DNA of 64,000 nt from JBMOUD01 sp049319665 (GTDB taxonomy: Bacteria; Pseudomonadota; Gammaproteobacteria; Enterobacterales; Enterobacteriaceae). The notes below the pieces were generated by a model. The model was not told the origin of the DNA, did no database searches, and saw nothing but the letters and a program-made list of their open reading frames with translations. Made by a program: the position numbers and the translations under genes. Below, in pieces: positions 41,508 to 51,713 of this stretch (position 1 is the stretch's first letter; the number at the start of each line of letters is the position of its first letter). Location of the stretch: the NCBI RefSeq assembly GCF_049319665.1, contig NZ_JBMOUD010000017.1, forward strand, positions 38,305 through 102,304, given 5' to 3'.

Positions 41508-44500
41508 ACCAAGATAAAGGATCTCAACCACTGCGTTATGGTTCCTGGGGGTATTTTCTTCTAATTATTGGTTTGGCTGGAGTGAGTGCTCTACTCTTGA
41601 TAGTTTTTCAACGCCAATTGGAAAATAGCGGAATATTGGTATCTTTTGCTTGGTTAATATGGGCTGGGATTTTTTCAGCCCTTTTGATTGGGCTTGTAGG
41701 AATGACATTTTGGTGGCGGTGGAAACAAGCCATTAGGCAAGTTATTTTTAAACCGAAGTTACCAGGAAAAGATAAAGTCACCAATAATGCATCTGCCAAT
41801 GGCAAGGTAAGTGCTGATATTAAATCCAGTTTGCAGAAACAATACGGCCGCTTCTGGCCCCGTAAAGTCCGTATCCTGCTGCTTACTGGCAACGTGGCCG
41901 ATGTGGAACAACTCGCGCCTAAACTCACCGTAGAATATTGGCAGGAGGACAAGGGTACGGTGTTGTTGTGGGGCGGTGACCTTGGTGCACCGGCAGACAG
42001 CACGTGGCTGTCTGCGTTGCGTAAAATACGACGTCGTCCGCTGGATGGTGTGCTGTGGGTAACTTCTGCTTTAGCTTGCCAGACCACGTTGGGCCAGAAA
42101 GACGCTAAAACAACATTATCTGCCGATATGATGGATAACGTGGCGCAGGCATTCGCTGAGCGTTATGCGCTGCTCGGCTGGCAGTTACCGCTGTATGTTT
42201 GGTCGTTGCATGCTGTCGAAGATGCCAAGGATGAGCGTGTGACACAATCTGTCGGCTGTTTACTGCCTGCTAAGTGTCAGCCTGATGAGCTGAATTCACT
42301 ACTTACCAGACTTGTACCGACGTTAATTGCACAGGGGACACAACAGGTTAGCGCTAGCACCCATTATCAGTTCTTGCTACAACTTGCCGATCAATTAGCG
42401 CATCGCCCTGACTCTGTGATGACACCGCTTACCGTGCTGCTGAATCCGTACCGTCCATCACCGCTTGCTGGTGTGATGTTCAGTCCGATGTCGGTAAACA
42501 CACAACGTAGCTTGAAACACCACTGGGGCAAGGATAATCGCTGGGATATATTGCTCGATTCCCTGCCATCACTACCCGCGGGGCTTGCCGCGAAACCGCT
42601 GGGTTTCGCCTGGCGTAAAATGCTGGCAACAGTAGCTGCATGCGTGATGGTACTGTGGGGAGCTGGCATGCTGGTGTCATTCCTGGTGAACCGTGATGCA
42701 ATTAATTATGGTGAGTCACAGCTGGCGCTGGCGGCTAACGTTAAGCAGCCCCTTCCTGCACGTTTGCAGGCTCAATTGGATTTACAACACAGTCTGGAGC
42801 GGTTGCAGTATCGCCAGCAGCAAGGAGCGCCTTGGTACAGTCGATTTGGGCTGAGTCAGAATGAGGCCTTGCTGGCGGCATTGTGGCCTCACTACGGAGC
42901 CAGTGCGCTGCCTTTATTACGTGATGCGGCCGCCCTTCATCTAAAAGAACAACTTAATACTTTGGTGCAGCTGCCACCTGACGATCCGCATCGCGAACAA
43001 TTGGTGAAACCCGCCTATGAGCAATTGAAACTCTACCTTATGTTGGTACGCCCGGATAAAATGGATGCGGCAGCATTCAGTAAAATGCTATTAAGCGATT
43101 GGCCACAGCGTAAGGACGTGCCGGACGGCATTTGGCAGGGCAGTGGTCCGGCTTTGTTAGATTTTTATGCTCGTAACCTTTCTCATCATCCTGACTGGCG
43201 TCTTAAACCGGATGAGGATCTCGTTAATCAGGTTCGTACTCTACTAGTTCGTCAGATGGGGGCGCGTAACAGCGAGTCTTCGCTTTATCAGAAGATGTTA
43301 CTGCAAGTCGCCCATCAGTATGCCGATATGCGTTTGGTTGATATGACCGGCGATACCGATCCTGAGCGTATCTTCACAACGGATGCCGTTGTACCGGGTA
43401 TGTTCACTCGTAAAGCATGGGATGAAGCCGTTAAACCGGCGATTGAAAAAGTAGTCAGCGGACGTCGTGAAGAGATGGACTGGGTGCTGAGTGATAGCAA
43501 AAACGCCGTGCTGCAACAAGACTCTCCAGAAGCACTTCAGGCGCGTTTGAAAGCGCGTTATTTTGCCGATTTTTCCGCCAGCTGGCTGGATTTTCTTAAC
43601 GGTTTACACTGGCAGCAAGCGCAGACGTTATCGGATGCCATTGAACAACTGGCATTGATGGCAGATGTGCGACAGTCTCCTCTGGTGGCGTTAATGAACA
43701 CGTTGAGCATACAGGGGAAAACGGGGCAGACCGGCGGTGCCTTGTCGGACTCGCTGGTGAGATCGGCCAAAAATCTGCTAAACAGGGACGAGCAACCCGC
43801 TATAGATCAACTGGCCGGTGCTCAAGGTCCGTTGGATGCGACTTTTGGCCCCGTGTTAGCACTAATGGATAGCAAGGTGGGAGGTCAGGGCAATACTAAT
43901 CTCAGCCTGCAAACCTTCCTGACTCGTGTCACTCAGGTGCGTCTTAAACTTCAGCAGGTGGTGAATGCAGCCGATCCTCAGGCGATGACGCAAACTCTGG
44001 CGCAGACGGTATTTCAGGGTAAAGCTATCGATTTAACGGAAACCCGTGATTATGGCAGTCTGGTGGCCGCCAGCCTTGGTCAGGAATGGAGCGGATTTGG
44101 ACAGACGGTATTTGTTCAGCCGATGGAACAGGCGTGGCAGCAAGTGTTAACGCCCGCCGCCCAAAGCCTGAACGCCCAATGGCAGGCGGCGATTGTCGAT
44201 GACTGGAACAGCACATTCGGCGGTCGTTATCCCTTAAAAAACACCAGTAGCGAAGTGTCACTCCCATTGTTGGCGCGTTATCTCAACAGTGACAGCGGAC
44301 GTATTGCCCGTTTTCTACAAACCCGTCTGAATGGTGTACTGCATAAAGAAGGGAGTCATTGGGTGCCGGATAGCATTAACGCACAGGGGCTAACCTTCAA
44401 CCCGGTATTCTTGAAAGCCGTGGATACGCTGAGCGCGCTGTCAGATGTGGTGTTTGCCAACGGTGAAGCGGGCTTGCACTTTGAGCTGCGTCCTGGCACG

Positions 44501-44923
44501 GCAAAAGATGTGATGCAGACGGATTTAGTGATCGATAGCCAAAAGCTAAATTATTACAATCAATTACCTACCTGGAAGCGATTCACCTGGCCTAATGATA
44601 CTGAAGCACCTGGCGCCAGTTTGAGCTGGGTAAGCACTCAGGCAGGTACCCGACAGTTTGCCGATCTCCCTGGAGCCTGGGGGTTAATCCGTTTACTCGA
44701 TAAAGCTAATGTGACGCCGTATCCGGGAATAAACAGCAGCTTTACTCTGAGCTGGAAAGCCTCCGATGGCAGTCCCCTGAATTACACGCTGCGTACCGAA
44801 GCCGGAGAAGGTCCGCTGGCATTACTGAAACTGCGAAACTTCACTTTACCGACACAGATATTCAGCGTTGGCGCGAGTGACCGCGCCCCGATAACGGACA
44901 CCCAAAAGGAAGAGGGAAACTGA
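41504..44923 (+). CDS. tssM: T6SS membrane-complex protein TssM (IcmF/VasK)
   Basis: The 1139-aa protein has two N-terminal membrane helices (about 13-35 and 40-68), a cytoplasmic domain, a third helix at about 380-400 (MLATVAACVMVLWGAGMLVSFLV) and a long periplasmic part ending in the conserved C-terminal domain (FTWPNDTEAPGASLSWVSTQAG, PGAWGLIRLLDKA). At the place of the Walker A motif of many IcmF proteins it reads LLLTGNVADVEQLAP, so nucleotide binding is unlikely. Base composition shifts abruptly near 41815, inside the gene. Confidence 0.95.
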   Translation: MNQDKGSQPLRYGSWGYFLLIIGLAGVSALLLIVFQRQLENSGILVSFAWLIWAGIFSALLIGLVGMTFWWRWKQAIRQVIFKPKLPGKDKVTNNASANGKVSADIKSSLQKQYGRFWPRKVRILLLTGNVADVEQLAPKLTVEYWQEDKGTVLLWGGDLGAPADSTWLSALRKIRRRPLDGVLWVTSALACQTTLGQKDAKTTLSADMMDNVAQAFAERYALLGWQLPLYVWSLHAVEDAKDERVTQSVGCLLPAKCQPDELNSLLTRLVPTLIAQGTQQVSASTHYQFLLQLADQLAHRPDSVMTPLTVLLNPYRPSPLAGVMFSPMSVNTQRSLKHHWGKDNRWDILLDSLPSLPAGLAAKPLGFAWRKMLATVAACVMVLWGAGMLVSFLVNRDAINYGESQLALAANVKQPLPARLQAQLDLQHSLERLQYRQQQGAPWYSRFGLSQNEALLAALWPHYGASALPLLRDAAALHLKEQLNTLVQLPPDDPHREQLVKPAYEQLKLYLMLVRPDKMDAAAFSKMLLSDWPQRKDVPDGIWQGSGPALLDFYARNLSHHPDWRLKPDEDLVNQVRTLLVRQMGARNSESSLYQKMLLQVAHQYADMRLVDMTGDTDPERIFTTDAVVPGMFTRKAWDEAVKPAIEKVVSGRREEMDWVLSDSKNAVLQQDSPEALQARLKARYFADFSASWLDFLNGLHWQQAQTLSDAIEQLALMADVRQSPLVALMNTLSIQGKTGQTGGALSDSLVRSAKNLLNRDEQPAIDQLAGAQGPLDATFGPVLALMDSKVGGQGNTNLSLQTFLTRVTQVRLKLQQVVNAADPQAMTQTLAQTVFQGKAIDLTETRDYGSLVAASLGQEWSGFGQTVFVQPMEQAWQQVLTPAAQSLNAQWQAAIVDDWNSTFGGRYPLKNTSSEVSLPLLARYLNSDSGRIARFLQTRLNGVLHKEGSHWVPDSINAQGLTFNPVFLKAVDTLSALSDVVFANGEAGLHFELRPGTAKDVMQTDLVIDSQKLNYYNQLPTWKRFTWPNDTEAPGASLSWVSTQAGTRQFADLPGAWGLIRLLDKANVTPYPGINSSFTLSWKASDGSPLNYTLRTEAGEGPLALLKLRNFTLPTQIFSVGASDRAPITDTQKEEGN

Positions 44924-46518
44924 TGGCCTCGTTACACACATTACTGAACGCCAGCCATGCCGATCAGCAGGCGCTCGCACAACAGGCACAACAGCAGATA
45001 CAACTGTGGGAAAAGTGGCTGGCCCCTATCTCATCACATTCATCAGTAGGTGATGACCCCGGTTATGACGATGACTTCCAACAAATGCGCGAAGAGGTCA
45101 ACAAACTGTCCGGTGCTGACACGGCCTTGGTCTGTGAATTGGCAGAGAAGTTGCTGACTTCCTCATGCAAAGATGTGCGCGTAGCGACTTACTACATTTG
45201 GGCCCGCCTGCACAGGGATGGCGAATCTGGACTGGCGGATGGGCTTGCCCTGTTGGCCGGATTGATCCAACAATTTAACGATGACCTTCATCCGCAACGA
45301 GCCAACAGCCGCAAGCTGGCGCTGGAATGGCTGGCGGGAAGCCGAGTGCTTGATAGCCTGTCGCTTTACCCGGAAGTGGCAAAAACTGACTTTGAGCGCA
45401 TCGTGGGAGCGCTGGCGTTAACAGAAGAAAGTATTGCCGGTTGGGATGAGTCCGCCCGTCCTCAGTTTGGCAGCCTTTATGCGGCGTTGGAAAGTCGGTT
45501 GGCGCAGTCCGGTGGTCTTGATGCTGTTATCCCACAAAATAGCAGCAGCTCAATGAGCTCGTCGTCATCCGTAGATTCACCCGCGTTGAAACCGGTGGCA
45601 TCGGGACGGGATTTACTTGATCAGGCGAAACTGCTGGCCAGTTTTTTGCGCGACCAACCTGACGGCTGGTTATCGGGTCATCATTTGATGAAAAGTGTTC
45701 GTCTGGATACGTTACATGAGCTGCCGCCGCTGGCAGCCGATGGGCGTACTCGCCTGGCCCCGCCCAAACCAGAGAACCGTGCGCTGCTCAAACGCCTGTA
45801 TCTACAACAAAGTTGGCTGGAATTGCTCGAGCAGACCGACAGCCTGTTTGCTCAAGGTGTTAATCACCTGTGGCTGGATTTGCAATGGTATATCCATCAG
45901 GCACTCACCAAGGCAGGATCGCCTCATGACCGGTGGGCAGAGATTATCAAGCAAGACCTGCATGGTTTGCTGACCCGTCTGCCTGGGCTAGAAGGATTAG
46001 CTTTCAATGACGGCGTTCCCTTCGCGGATGAGGTCACACTCAACTGGATAAACCAACAAGTGATGACTTCCTCCGATAGTTGGGGCAACGAGCCAGCGGC
46101 ATCGGCAAGTACCGCAGGTGACGACGACATTCTACAACTGGAGTCAGAAGCGCTGGCACAGGCCGACAGCGAAGGTGTCGACGCTGCCTTTAACTGGTTG
46201 CAAAACCGTCCGGGACCTCGCACACCGCGCCATCTGTGGTTGTTACGCTTACTGATGGCGCGCGTTGCCGAACAGTACGGCAAAAACGATATGGCATTGC
46301 ATCTGCTCGGTGAACTGGAGGGTAACGCGACTCACATGACACTCACCCAATGGGAACCCGAGCTGCTGTTTGAAGTGAAGGCCCGTCGTCTCAAGCTATT
46401 ACGGATGAAAGTCAGTCGCGCAGACACGGATAAAACACGCCTGCATAGCGAAATGGAAACCCTCCTTGGCGGATTAATCGCTCTCGACCCGGCGCGTGCC
46501 GCAGTACTGTGCGGTTAA
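44923..46518 (+). CDS. tssA: T6SS assembly protein TssA
   Basis: The 531-aa protein has the ImpA-type N-terminal domain (about 60-180, with VATYYIWARLHRDGESGLADGLALLAGLI and LHPQRANSRKLALEWL), a Ser-rich linker (about 205-222) and a C-terminal VasJ-like part. It primes assembly of the baseplate, tube and sheath. Its start overlaps the tssM stop by one base. Confidence 0.94.
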   Translation: MASLHTLLNASHADQQALAQQAQQQIQLWEKWLAPISSHSSVGDDPGYDDDFQQMREEVNKLSGADTALVCELAEKLLTSSCKDVRVATYYIWARLHRDGESGLADGLALLAGLIQQFNDDLHPQRANSRKLALEWLAGSRVLDSLSLYPEVAKTDFERIVGALALTEESIAGWDESARPQFGSLYAALESRLAQSGGLDAVIPQNSSSSMSSSSSVDSPALKPVASGRDLLDQAKLLASFLRDQPDGWLSGHHLMKSVRLDTLHELPPLAADGRTRLAPPKPENRALLKRLYLQQSWLELLEQTDSLFAQGVNHLWLDLQWYIHQALTKAGSPHDRWAEIIKQDLHGLLTRLPGLEGLAFNDGVPFADEVTLNWINQQVMTSSDSWGNEPAASASTAGDDDILQLESEALAQADSEGVDAAFNWLQNRPGPRTPRHLWLLRLLMARVAEQYGKNDMALHLLGELEGNATHMTLTQWEPELLFEVKARRLKLLRMKVSRADTDKTRLHSEMETLLGGLIALDPARAAVLCG

Positions 46519-46550
46519 TCAATAATTGCCCTTCCTGATAAAAGAAAACG

Positions 46551-48314
46551 ATGAAAGACCAAACCTTACGTTATTACGATGCCGAATTGCGCTATCTGCG
46601 CGATGCAGCCAAAGAATTTGCACAAACTCATCCCGACCGGGCGGCCATGTTAGATCTGGATAAGCCCGGGATACCGGACCCTTATGTTGAGCGTCTGTTT
46701 GAAGGCTTTGCCTTCTCTATAGGACGTCTGCGCGAAAAAATTGATGACGACTTGCCTGAGTTTACCGAAGGGCTGGTCAGTATGTTGTGGCCACATTACC
46801 TACGGACTATTCCGTCGCTTTCGGTGGTGGCACTGACGCCGGATGTTCCAGCAATGAAAATGGCAGAAACTGTGCCAGCGGGAATGGGAGTCTATTCGCG
46901 ACCAGTCGGGCCGAAAAATACCGTCTGCCAGTACCGCACTACTCGCGATATGGTGCTTAACCCGCTTGCAGTCTCGAAAGTGGTGATGGCGACGGAGCCG
47001 GACGGGCGCTCGGTACTGCGCATCAGGTTAGCATGTAGTACGCAGGCCGATTGGTCGCAGGCTGACTTGAGTCGTCTGTGCTTCTATTTGGCAGGCGATG
47101 CGCCACTAAGCAGTGCATTGCATTTGGCACTAACCCGCCGTCAGGCTGCGCTCTATTTGCGCCTACCCAATCAGTCTGACCGGATAAAGCTGGACGGCTG
47201 GTTTTCGCCCGGTGGCTTTGCCGATGAGGATCTGCTGTGGCCTAAAGGAGAAAGTGCCTTCAGCGGCTACCAGCTGCTGCTGGAGTATTTCACCTTCCGC
47301 GAGAAATTTATGTTCGTGCACCTCAATGGGCTGGAAACGGTGACATTACCCAGCGGTATTACACATCTTGATCTTGAGGTGGTACTTAACAGTCAGTGGC
47401 AAAGTGATCTGCCGGTAACAGACGATGTGCTTCACCTACACTGCGTACCGGTGATCAACCTATTTTCTCTGGAGGCTGACCCACTGATTATCAACGGACT
47501 GGAAAGTGAATATCTGTTGCGTCCGCGCCGCTTGCAAGACGGATACACCGAAATTTACGCCGTTGATACGGTGACGGGGTCGCAACGTACATCCGATGCG
47601 ACTTATGTGCCTTTTACCAGTTTTCGTCATCGCGGTGGGATGCAAAGACGCCATGCGCCGGAGCGCTACTTCCATACTCGAGTGAAGCGGGGGGTGACCG
47701 GATTGCATGATACTTGGTTGATCCTTGGGGGGCAGCAGTGGGAGTCTGACAGACAGTTCGAGCGTGAGGCCGTATCGCTGAAAATTACCGGTACTAACGG
47801 CCAGCTCCCACGTAAAGCATTACAGAGCACGCTGCTGGATCGCTGTGAAGCATTATTACAAACGCCAATTGAGGTACGTAATCTCTGCAAACCCACGTTG
47901 CCATCTTATCCCCCGGCGGAAGACCATTTCCAGTGGCGGGTACTCAGCCATCTTGGTTCAAGTTACCTCAATCTTATGAGCAGCGCTAAAGTACTTCGTG
48001 GCACGTTGGAGTTATATAACTGGCAGGGGGATGAGCTGAATAACCGTCGTCTTGATGCCATTCTTGAGGTACGGCACCACCAGATCCAACGCTTTGAAAA
48101 GGGCTTTTTATTGCGGGGGATCGACATTGAAGTGACGCTAGATGGCAACGGTTTTACCGGTGAAGGTGATATCCATTTATTCGGTGAAATGCTTCATCGA
48201 TTCTTTGCCCTTTACGCTGACATCCATTTGTTTAATCAGCTCACCGTTATCGTCCAGCCTGCAGGGAAATGCATTCGATGGAAAGAGAATCACAATCAGC
48301 GTCTGCCCGGTTAA
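46551..48314 (+). CDS. tssF: T6SS baseplate protein TssF
   Basis: The 587-aa protein begins MKDQTLRYYDAELRYLRDAAKEFA and contains DPYVERLFEGFAFSIGRLREKIDDDLPEFTEGLVSMLWPHYLR, the classical TssF signature. It forms the baseplate wedge with TssG and TssE. It follows tssA by 32 bp and overlaps tssG. Confidence 0.97.
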   Translation: MKDQTLRYYDAELRYLRDAAKEFAQTHPDRAAMLDLDKPGIPDPYVERLFEGFAFSIGRLREKIDDDLPEFTEGLVSMLWPHYLRTIPSLSVVALTPDVPAMKMAETVPAGMGVYSRPVGPKNTVCQYRTTRDMVLNPLAVSKVVMATEPDGRSVLRIRLACSTQADWSQADLSRLCFYLAGDAPLSSALHLALTRRQAALYLRLPNQSDRIKLDGWFSPGGFADEDLLWPKGESAFSGYQLLLEYFTFREKFMFVHLNGLETVTLPSGITHLDLEVVLNSQWQSDLPVTDDVLHLHCVPVINLFSLEADPLIINGLESEYLLRPRRLQDGYTEIYAVDTVTGSQRTSDATYVPFTSFRHRGGMQRRHAPERYFHTRVKRGVTGLHDTWLILGGQQWESDRQFEREAVSLKITGTNGQLPRKALQSTLLDRCEALLQTPIEVRNLCKPTLPSYPPAEDHFQWRVLSHLGSSYLNLMSSAKVLRGTLELYNWQGDELNNRRLDAILEVRHHQIQRFEKGFLLRGIDIEVTLDGNGFTGEGDIHLFGEMLHRFFALYADIHLFNQLTVIVQPAGKCIRWKENHNQRLPG

Positions 48315-49372
48315 TAGAACAACTGCGCCATAAATTGCCCTATACCCAGTTTTATCGCTTCTGCCAGTTATTAGAACAAAGTCAGCCTGACGCGCCAGCG
48401 TTGGGTAGCCACTGGCAAGTTAAACAAGACCCGGTACGTTTTCGTCCGCATCCGGGGATGGGGTTTCCGGCCAGCGAGTTTAAACAGGTAGAGATGCCTG
48501 AGTACTCGCACCTTCCTCCTACTATTCGTACGACATTTATGGGGTTGTATGGTGTGGAATCGCCATTGCCTACCTCGTATATCGACGATATTGCACAGCG
48601 CAGGGAGGGCCATGAAGCGGTCAGCAACTTTCTGGATATCTTCAATCATCGGTTGATCACCCAGTACTATCGTATCTGGCGTAAGTATTCTTATCCGGCG
48701 ACGTTTGCGCCCGGTGGGACTGATAAAACCTCCAAATATCTGCTGAGCCTGTGCGGTCTGGGTATTGATGGATGTGCGCAGAACATTGCCACGCCGGTAT
48801 CTCGATTTCTGGCGCTGACTAGCATGATGCGACTGCCCACGCGGACCAGTGAAGGTATTGTTGCGCTAGTTCAACTGCTGGCACCGGACACCCAAGCCCG
48901 GGTAATCGCGCACGATCGCTGCCGTATCCCATTACGCCATCCCTTAACTATGAGCGCACGCCACCCCGTGAGTATGAGCAGTAGCCCGGTAATGGGCAGT
49001 CACGCTGTGGATGTTAACTGTCAGATTTTACTGCGACTGAAGACGAATAACCCGGATGAAGCGAAAGAGTGGCTACCCGGGGGGCAGTTGCATACTGACT
49101 TGCTGGCGTTACTTCAGGTTTATCTGGGCTCGCGGCTACATGTGCGCCTTCAGTTATCCGTGTTGCGCTCGTTACTGCCCGACGCAAAACTCTCTTGCCA
49201 GCCAAAAAGTACGGGAGTTTTGCTAGGAAGAACGGCGGTGATGCGGATACAGCGGACTGCTTCAACAGAAAATAAAATGGAAATGATCACTATTAATCTG
49301 GGCCGCTACCAACGTGTTCAGGAAAATCTTCACCGAAGGGAGGCTGATGAATATGGCGACTATCGCTGGTAA
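48278..49372 (+). CDS. tssG: T6SS baseplate protein TssG
   Basis: The product (364 aa from ATG 48278; an ATG at 48269 is also possible) has the TssG features FYRFCQLLEQSQPD, VRFRPHPGMGFPASE, FMGLYGVESPLPTSYIDDI and NFLDIFNHRLITQYYRIW. It overlaps tssF by 37 nt, as is common for this pair. Confidence 0.96.
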   Translation: MERESQSASARLIEQLRHKLPYTQFYRFCQLLEQSQPDAPALGSHWQVKQDPVRFRPHPGMGFPASEFKQVEMPEYSHLPPTIRTTFMGLYGVESPLPTSYIDDIAQRREGHEAVSNFLDIFNHRLITQYYRIWRKYSYPATFAPGGTDKTSKYLLSLCGLGIDGCAQNIATPVSRFLALTSMMRLPTRTSEGIVALVQLLAPDTQARVIAHDRCRIPLRHPLTMSARHPVSMSSSPVMGSHAVDVNCQILLRLKTNNPDEAKEWLPGGQLHTDLLALLQVYLGSRLHVRLQLSVLRSLLPDAKLSCQPKSTGVLLGRTAVMRIQRTASTENKMEMITINLGRYQRVQENLHRREADEYGDYRW

Positions 49373-49889
49373 AAACCGTTTTGCATTACTGATGTTGGTC
49401 ATCATTCCAATGTTGAGTGGATGTGGGCTGACACAAACTGTGAGTGATGGCACCGTTGCGGTGACCAAATCCATTTTTTATAAACAGGTGAAAACGCTGC
49501 ATCTGGATATCAAAGCAAGGGAGGCAATAAACAATAATGCAAGTGGGGCTCCGCTGGCCACCGTGGTGCGTATCTATCAGCTCAAAGAGCGTAAAGTGTT
49601 TGATGGCACGGATTATCCATCTTTGTTTGCTGAGGATAGCCAAGCGATTAAGGCTGATTTGCTCGAAGAAAAAGATATCCGTATTCGTCCTGGTGCTGCG
49701 GTGACCATCGATGTGCCATTGGATAAGAAAGCGCAATATGTGGCAGTCGTTGGATTGTTTTTAGCACCTGATATTACTAACAATACTTGGAGAGTGGTGT
49801 TAAGTCGAGAAGACCTCGATCCTGATAAGGCACGTCAGGTTGAACTGAATAATCACGGGCTCACGTTATTAGCCTTAAAGGACAAATAA
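49353..49889 (+). CDS. tssJ: T6SS outer-membrane lipoprotein TssJ
   Basis: From ATG 49353, nine bases after AAGGGAGG, the product is 178 aa with a lipoprotein signal peptide ending LSGC. The mature part shows TssJ features (PLATVVRIYQLKERKVF, FAEDSQAIKADLLEEKDIRIRPG). It docks the TssM periplasmic tail at the outer membrane. An in-frame ATG at 49347 is an alternative start. It overlaps the end of tssG. Confidence 0.95.
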   Translation: MATIAGKNRFALLMLVIIPMLSGCGLTQTVSDGTVAVTKSIFYKQVKTLHLDIKAREAINNNASGAPLATVVRIYQLKERKVFDGTDYPSLFAEDSQAIKADLLEEKDIRIRPGAAVTIDVPLDKKAQYVAVVGLFLAPDITNNTWRVVLSREDLDPDKARQVELNNHGLTLLALKDK

Positions 49890-49890
49890 T

Positions 49891-50334
49891 ATGTCTCAGC
49901 CCTCGCTTTACGAAACCCTGTTCGGCAACTTCGCCGGTGGCCTGGATCTCCATCAAATCAGTGAAGAAAACCAAGTCATCTTATCCGTGCTCGATAATAT
50001 GCAGCGCATTCTGAATTGCCGGGCCGGGACACTTAGCCACTTGCCCGATTATGGCCTGCCCGATATGAGCAAAATCTTGCAAGGTTTGCCGGGATCGGCG
50101 CATTCGTTGTTGACCACGCTTTCTACTACGTTACTCAAATATGAGCCACGGCTGAAAAGTTTGCAGGTCATTCTGTTACCTCAGACTACGCCGGGGCATC
50201 TGGAATATGCCATAGATGCGGAGCTAAAGGGGCTGGGGTTGGTACGTTACGGCACGGCATTTATGCCGGAGGGCCGGGTGTTGATGCGTCATCTGAAACA
50301 ACAGCACTATCTCAATCCGAGCGAGTCTTTTTAA
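49891..50334 (+). CDS. tssE: T6SS baseplate protein TssE (gp25-like)
   Basis: The 147-aa protein has the gp25/lysozyme-like fold signature, including VLDNMQRILNCRAGTLSHLPDYGLPDMS and the ends YEPRLKSLQVILLP. It starts sheath polymerisation in the baseplate. It begins one base after the tssJ stop codon. Confidence 0.96.
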   Translation: MSQPSLYETLFGNFAGGLDLHQISEENQVILSVLDNMQRILNCRAGTLSHLPDYGLPDMSKILQGLPGSAHSLLTTLSTTLLKYEPRLKSLQVILLPQTTPGHLEYAIDAELKGLGLVRYGTAFMPEGRVLMRHLKQQHYLNPSESF

Positions 50335-50358
50335 CCTCTGTTCAGGGAAGATAATCTT

Positions 50359-51627
50359 ATGACTACTGATACCGAACGCGTATTAAAAACCGGCGGTGAC
50401 CCGCGTGCGTTGGCAGATTTTGCCGCGCTTCGCGACGAACTTTCTAAGCTAAGCCATCCGGCACGACCGGATGTTGACTGGAAGCGCGTTGAGCAACTTA
50501 GCCTGTCGTTGTTCCGCCAAAATGGCGTCGAATTACAAACGGCATCCTGGTATACGCTCTCTCGCACATATCAGGCGGGAATGTACGGGCTAAACGAAGG
50601 ATTGGGGATACTTAACGCCTTGATTACCCATCAATGGGGCGCACTGTGGCCACAGCCGGTGCATGCCAGAATGGAAATCCTGGCCGGACTAAGCCAACGT
50701 TTACAGACGATGCTGCGCACATTGAGTCTGCGCTATAACGATCTGTCGCTGATTTATCAGGCCGAACAGCATTTGAACGGAATACGCGATGTGTTGCAGC
50801 GGCTGGAACTGAAAAATGCCAGTCAGATAGGGGATCTTTGCACCTTTATGCATAATGCGGCGACCCGTTTGGAGAATGCCGATGCGCGTGGCAGTGACGA
50901 CATTGCCGTGGTGTTGACGCCTATCTCGGGTACTCAGCCCAACGTTCAACCGAGTCTCGCGCCTGCCGGCACTTCGCAGCCGTTAGTTTATGTTGCACGT
51001 CAGGAGCCGACTGCTCCGCGCGTTGTGACAACCCAGCCAGAAAAACCAAAGCGCCAGTGGAAAGGTTTTATCGCGGGCGTGCTGACGAGCTTAGTAGTGG
51101 GTGGTGCGTCGTGTTGGGGGATGCAAGTATGGCTACAACCGACTCATCCGCTAAAGACGCTGCCGGTACTGGCAAATGAGCTATCGCTGAATCAATTACA
51201 GCAGCTACCGCCATTATGGCTGCAGGAGTATGGCTTTGCGCTGGTGGCTCAGGCACAACCGCCAGAAGCTGCCGCACTGACAAAGCAGTGGCAACAGTAT
51301 ATTGCCGCCAACGCCTTGCCTATGAAGTCACTCTCTGGCTGGCATCAGGGAATGGCCGAACTGCAAGAACTAACCCAACGACTCAATGCATTAGATAGTC
51401 GCAAGGGAAAATACATGACCGGTTCCGAGCTGAAGTCGATGGTGTTCTCTATCACTCAGGCAATGTCGCGCTCGGTTCCACTGGAAGAACAACTGTATCT
51501 ACTAAGTGAACAAACGTCTGACACACCGCTACCAGCGGCGCTGGTAGCGCAAACGGATATGCATCTGAACCAGTTGCTCAATCGCTATATATTGATAAAA
51601 CAGCAGGCAGGACAACCCAGGAAGTGA
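50359..51627 (+). CDS. VasL-type TssA-related membrane protein
   Basis: The 422-aa protein has an ImpA-like N-terminal domain (LGILNALITHQWGALWPQPVHARMEILAGLSQRLQ), a membrane helix at about residues 232-255 (GFIAGVLTSLVVGGASCWG) and a C-terminal part typical of VasL proteins. It is the last gene of the T6SS operon and is followed by a strong terminator. Its role is probably sheath or baseplate stabilisation, by analogy with long TssA-like proteins. Confidence 0.88.
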   Translation: MTTDTERVLKTGGDPRALADFAALRDELSKLSHPARPDVDWKRVEQLSLSLFRQNGVELQTASWYTLSRTYQAGMYGLNEGLGILNALITHQWGALWPQPVHARMEILAGLSQRLQTMLRTLSLRYNDLSLIYQAEQHLNGIRDVLQRLELKNASQIGDLCTFMHNAATRLENADARGSDDIAVVLTPISGTQPNVQPSLAPAGTSQPLVYVARQEPTAPRVVTTQPEKPKRQWKGFIAGVLTSLVVGGASCWGMQVWLQPTHPLKTLPVLANELSLNQLQQLPPLWLQEYGFALVAQAQPPEAAALTKQWQQYIAANALPMKSLSGWHQGMAELQELTQRLNALDSRKGKYMTGSELKSMVFSITQAMSRSVPLEEQLYLLSEQTSDTPLPAALVAQTDMHLNQLLNRYILIKQQAGQPRK

Positions 51628-51655
51628 ACCTGTGGTTCGATGAAGTGAATCTGAT

Positions 51656-51686
51656 AGCCCCGTTGTTTAAACATCGGGGCTTTTTT
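51656..51686 (+). terminator. Terminator at the end of the T6SS operon
   Basis: Arms AGCCCCG and CGGGGCT with an 11-12-nt loop are followed by six T residues. Confidence 0.9.
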
Positions 51687-51713
51687 GTGGCTTATTTATG
51701 CCGTCGTCGCTGG

